DNA of 5,306 nucleotides from Bacillota bacterium (GTDB lineage Bacteria > Bacillota_E > JAJZYS01 > JAILZS01): assembly GCA_021817625.1 (NCBI GenBank), contig JAKASY010000191.1, forward strand, positions 1-5,306. Direction: 5' to 3'. The notes under the pieces are model-generated. The model was given only the letters and a program-made list of their open reading frames with translations, was not told the DNA's origin and made no database searches. Position 1 is the stretch's first letter; each line of letters opens with the position of its first letter. The translations under genes were made by a program, and so were the position numbers. This document shows positions 4,797-5,306 of this stretch, one piece after another.

Positions 4797-5306
4797 CTAG
4801 CCCTGAGTCCCCTCGCCCCTTCGGATGCCCCGGATGATCTGCTTCTGCAGCAGGAGGAACAGCAGCACGAGCGGCATGGTGGTCATGATGCCGGCGGCGG
4901 ACAGGCGGCGCCAGTCGACCGAGTGGGCGAGCATGAGGCGCGAGACCTCGACCTCGAGGGGCTGCACCTTGTGGCTCACCGTGACGATCAGCGGCCATTG
5001 GAACGAGTTCCAGCTGCCGATGGCGATGTACAGGGCGATCGTGGCCAGCACGGGGCGGCACAGCGGCAGCGCCACGGACCACAGGAACCGCAGGTGCGAT
5101 GCGCCGTCCACGCGGGCGGCGTCCCAGTACGACTGGGGCAGCGAAAGGAAGAACTGGCGCAGGAGGAAGACGCCGAAGGCGCTTGCCCCGAACGGAAGAA
5201 TCTGCGCCCACCGCGTGTTGAGGAGATTGAAGAGGTGGAGGACCACATAGTTCGGAATGAGCAGCGCCTCGCCCGGGATCATGAGCACGACCAGGATGAG
5301 GATGAA
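4797..5306 (-). CDS. Carbohydrate ABC transporter permease, CUT1 family (MalG/UgpE-like), N-terminus outside window
   Basis: The C-terminal 169 residues of an inner-membrane permease that forms a channel with a second permease, a sugar-binding protein and an ATPase to import sugars or glycosides. The frame is open to the right edge (FILILVVLMIPGEALLIPNY). IPGEALLIPNY and the following LLNTRWAQILPFGASAFGVF match the MalG-type family. The EAA loop that docks on the ATPase is visible at fragment residues 62-81 as DAARVDGASHLRFLWSVALP, with Asp in place of the usual Glu. It is followed by PVLATIALYIAIGSWNSFQWPLI. Membrane segments lie at about 1-14, 36-54, 83-106 and 138-156, and the tail KQIIRGIRRGEGTQG is the usual basic cytosolic end. 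The partner genes should lie upstream, beyond 5306. The substrate cannot be told from this part. Confidence 0.95.
   Translation of the reverse strand, partial: FILILVVLMIPGEALLIPNYVVLHLFNLLNTRWAQILPFGASAFGVFLLRQFFLSLPQSYWDAARVDGASHLRFLWSVALPLCRPVLATIALYIAIGSWNSFQWPLIVTVSHKVQPLEVEVSRLMLAHSVDWRRLSAAGIMTTMPLVLLFLLLQKQIIRGIRRGEGTQG

Overview
The window is GC-rich bacterial chromosome. The genes prefer G or C at the third codon position, one start is GTG, and Shine-Dalgarno sites are strong. The protein families (YczE-type membrane protein, the WYVN/WKDE type of DUF402, a CUT1 sugar permease, Nudix) fit an actinomycete, a Chloroflexota member or another high-GC Gram-positive-like lineage. I cannot place it more precisely. 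There are no phage, plasmid, transposon, tRNA, rRNA or CRISPR features.

Left part (1-826): the last 66 codons of a Nudix hydrolase on the + strand. Next comes a stretch from 198 to about 654 that looks like a decayed gene. Its start overlaps the Nudix stop as ATGA, and coding-like codon bias moves through all three + frames in turn. A non-coding leader of about 170 bases follows. It carries a short palindrome and a perfect two-tier stem-loop just before the ribosome binding site of the next gene.

Centre (827-2956): a complete RecQ-family DNA helicase with an unusual layout: RecA1, RecA2, a probable winged helix, a cysteine cluster with non-standard spacing, a module of about 90 residues that resembles the N-terminal domain of the mismatch endonuclease NucS/EndoMS, and a C-terminal HRDC domain. 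This fusion is the most interesting item here. The NucS likeness is my reading of short motifs and needs a profile or structure search.

Right part: a 216-base spacer leads to a YczE/YitT-like six-helix membrane protein (3173-3862) with a clear internal duplication. It converges on a minus-strand pair: a DUF402 phosphohydrolase-like protein (4044-4730) and, upstream of it, the C-terminal 169 residues of a CUT1 sugar ABC permease that runs off the right edge. A 10-bp perfect inverted repeat containing the DUF402 stop codon is a plausible shared terminator for the convergent genes. DUF402 lies 66 bases after the permease stop and may be read from the sugar-transport operon or from its own promoter; the sequence does not settle this. 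No shared pathway links recQ, yczE and the sugar transporter, so they look like ordinary chromosomal neighbours.
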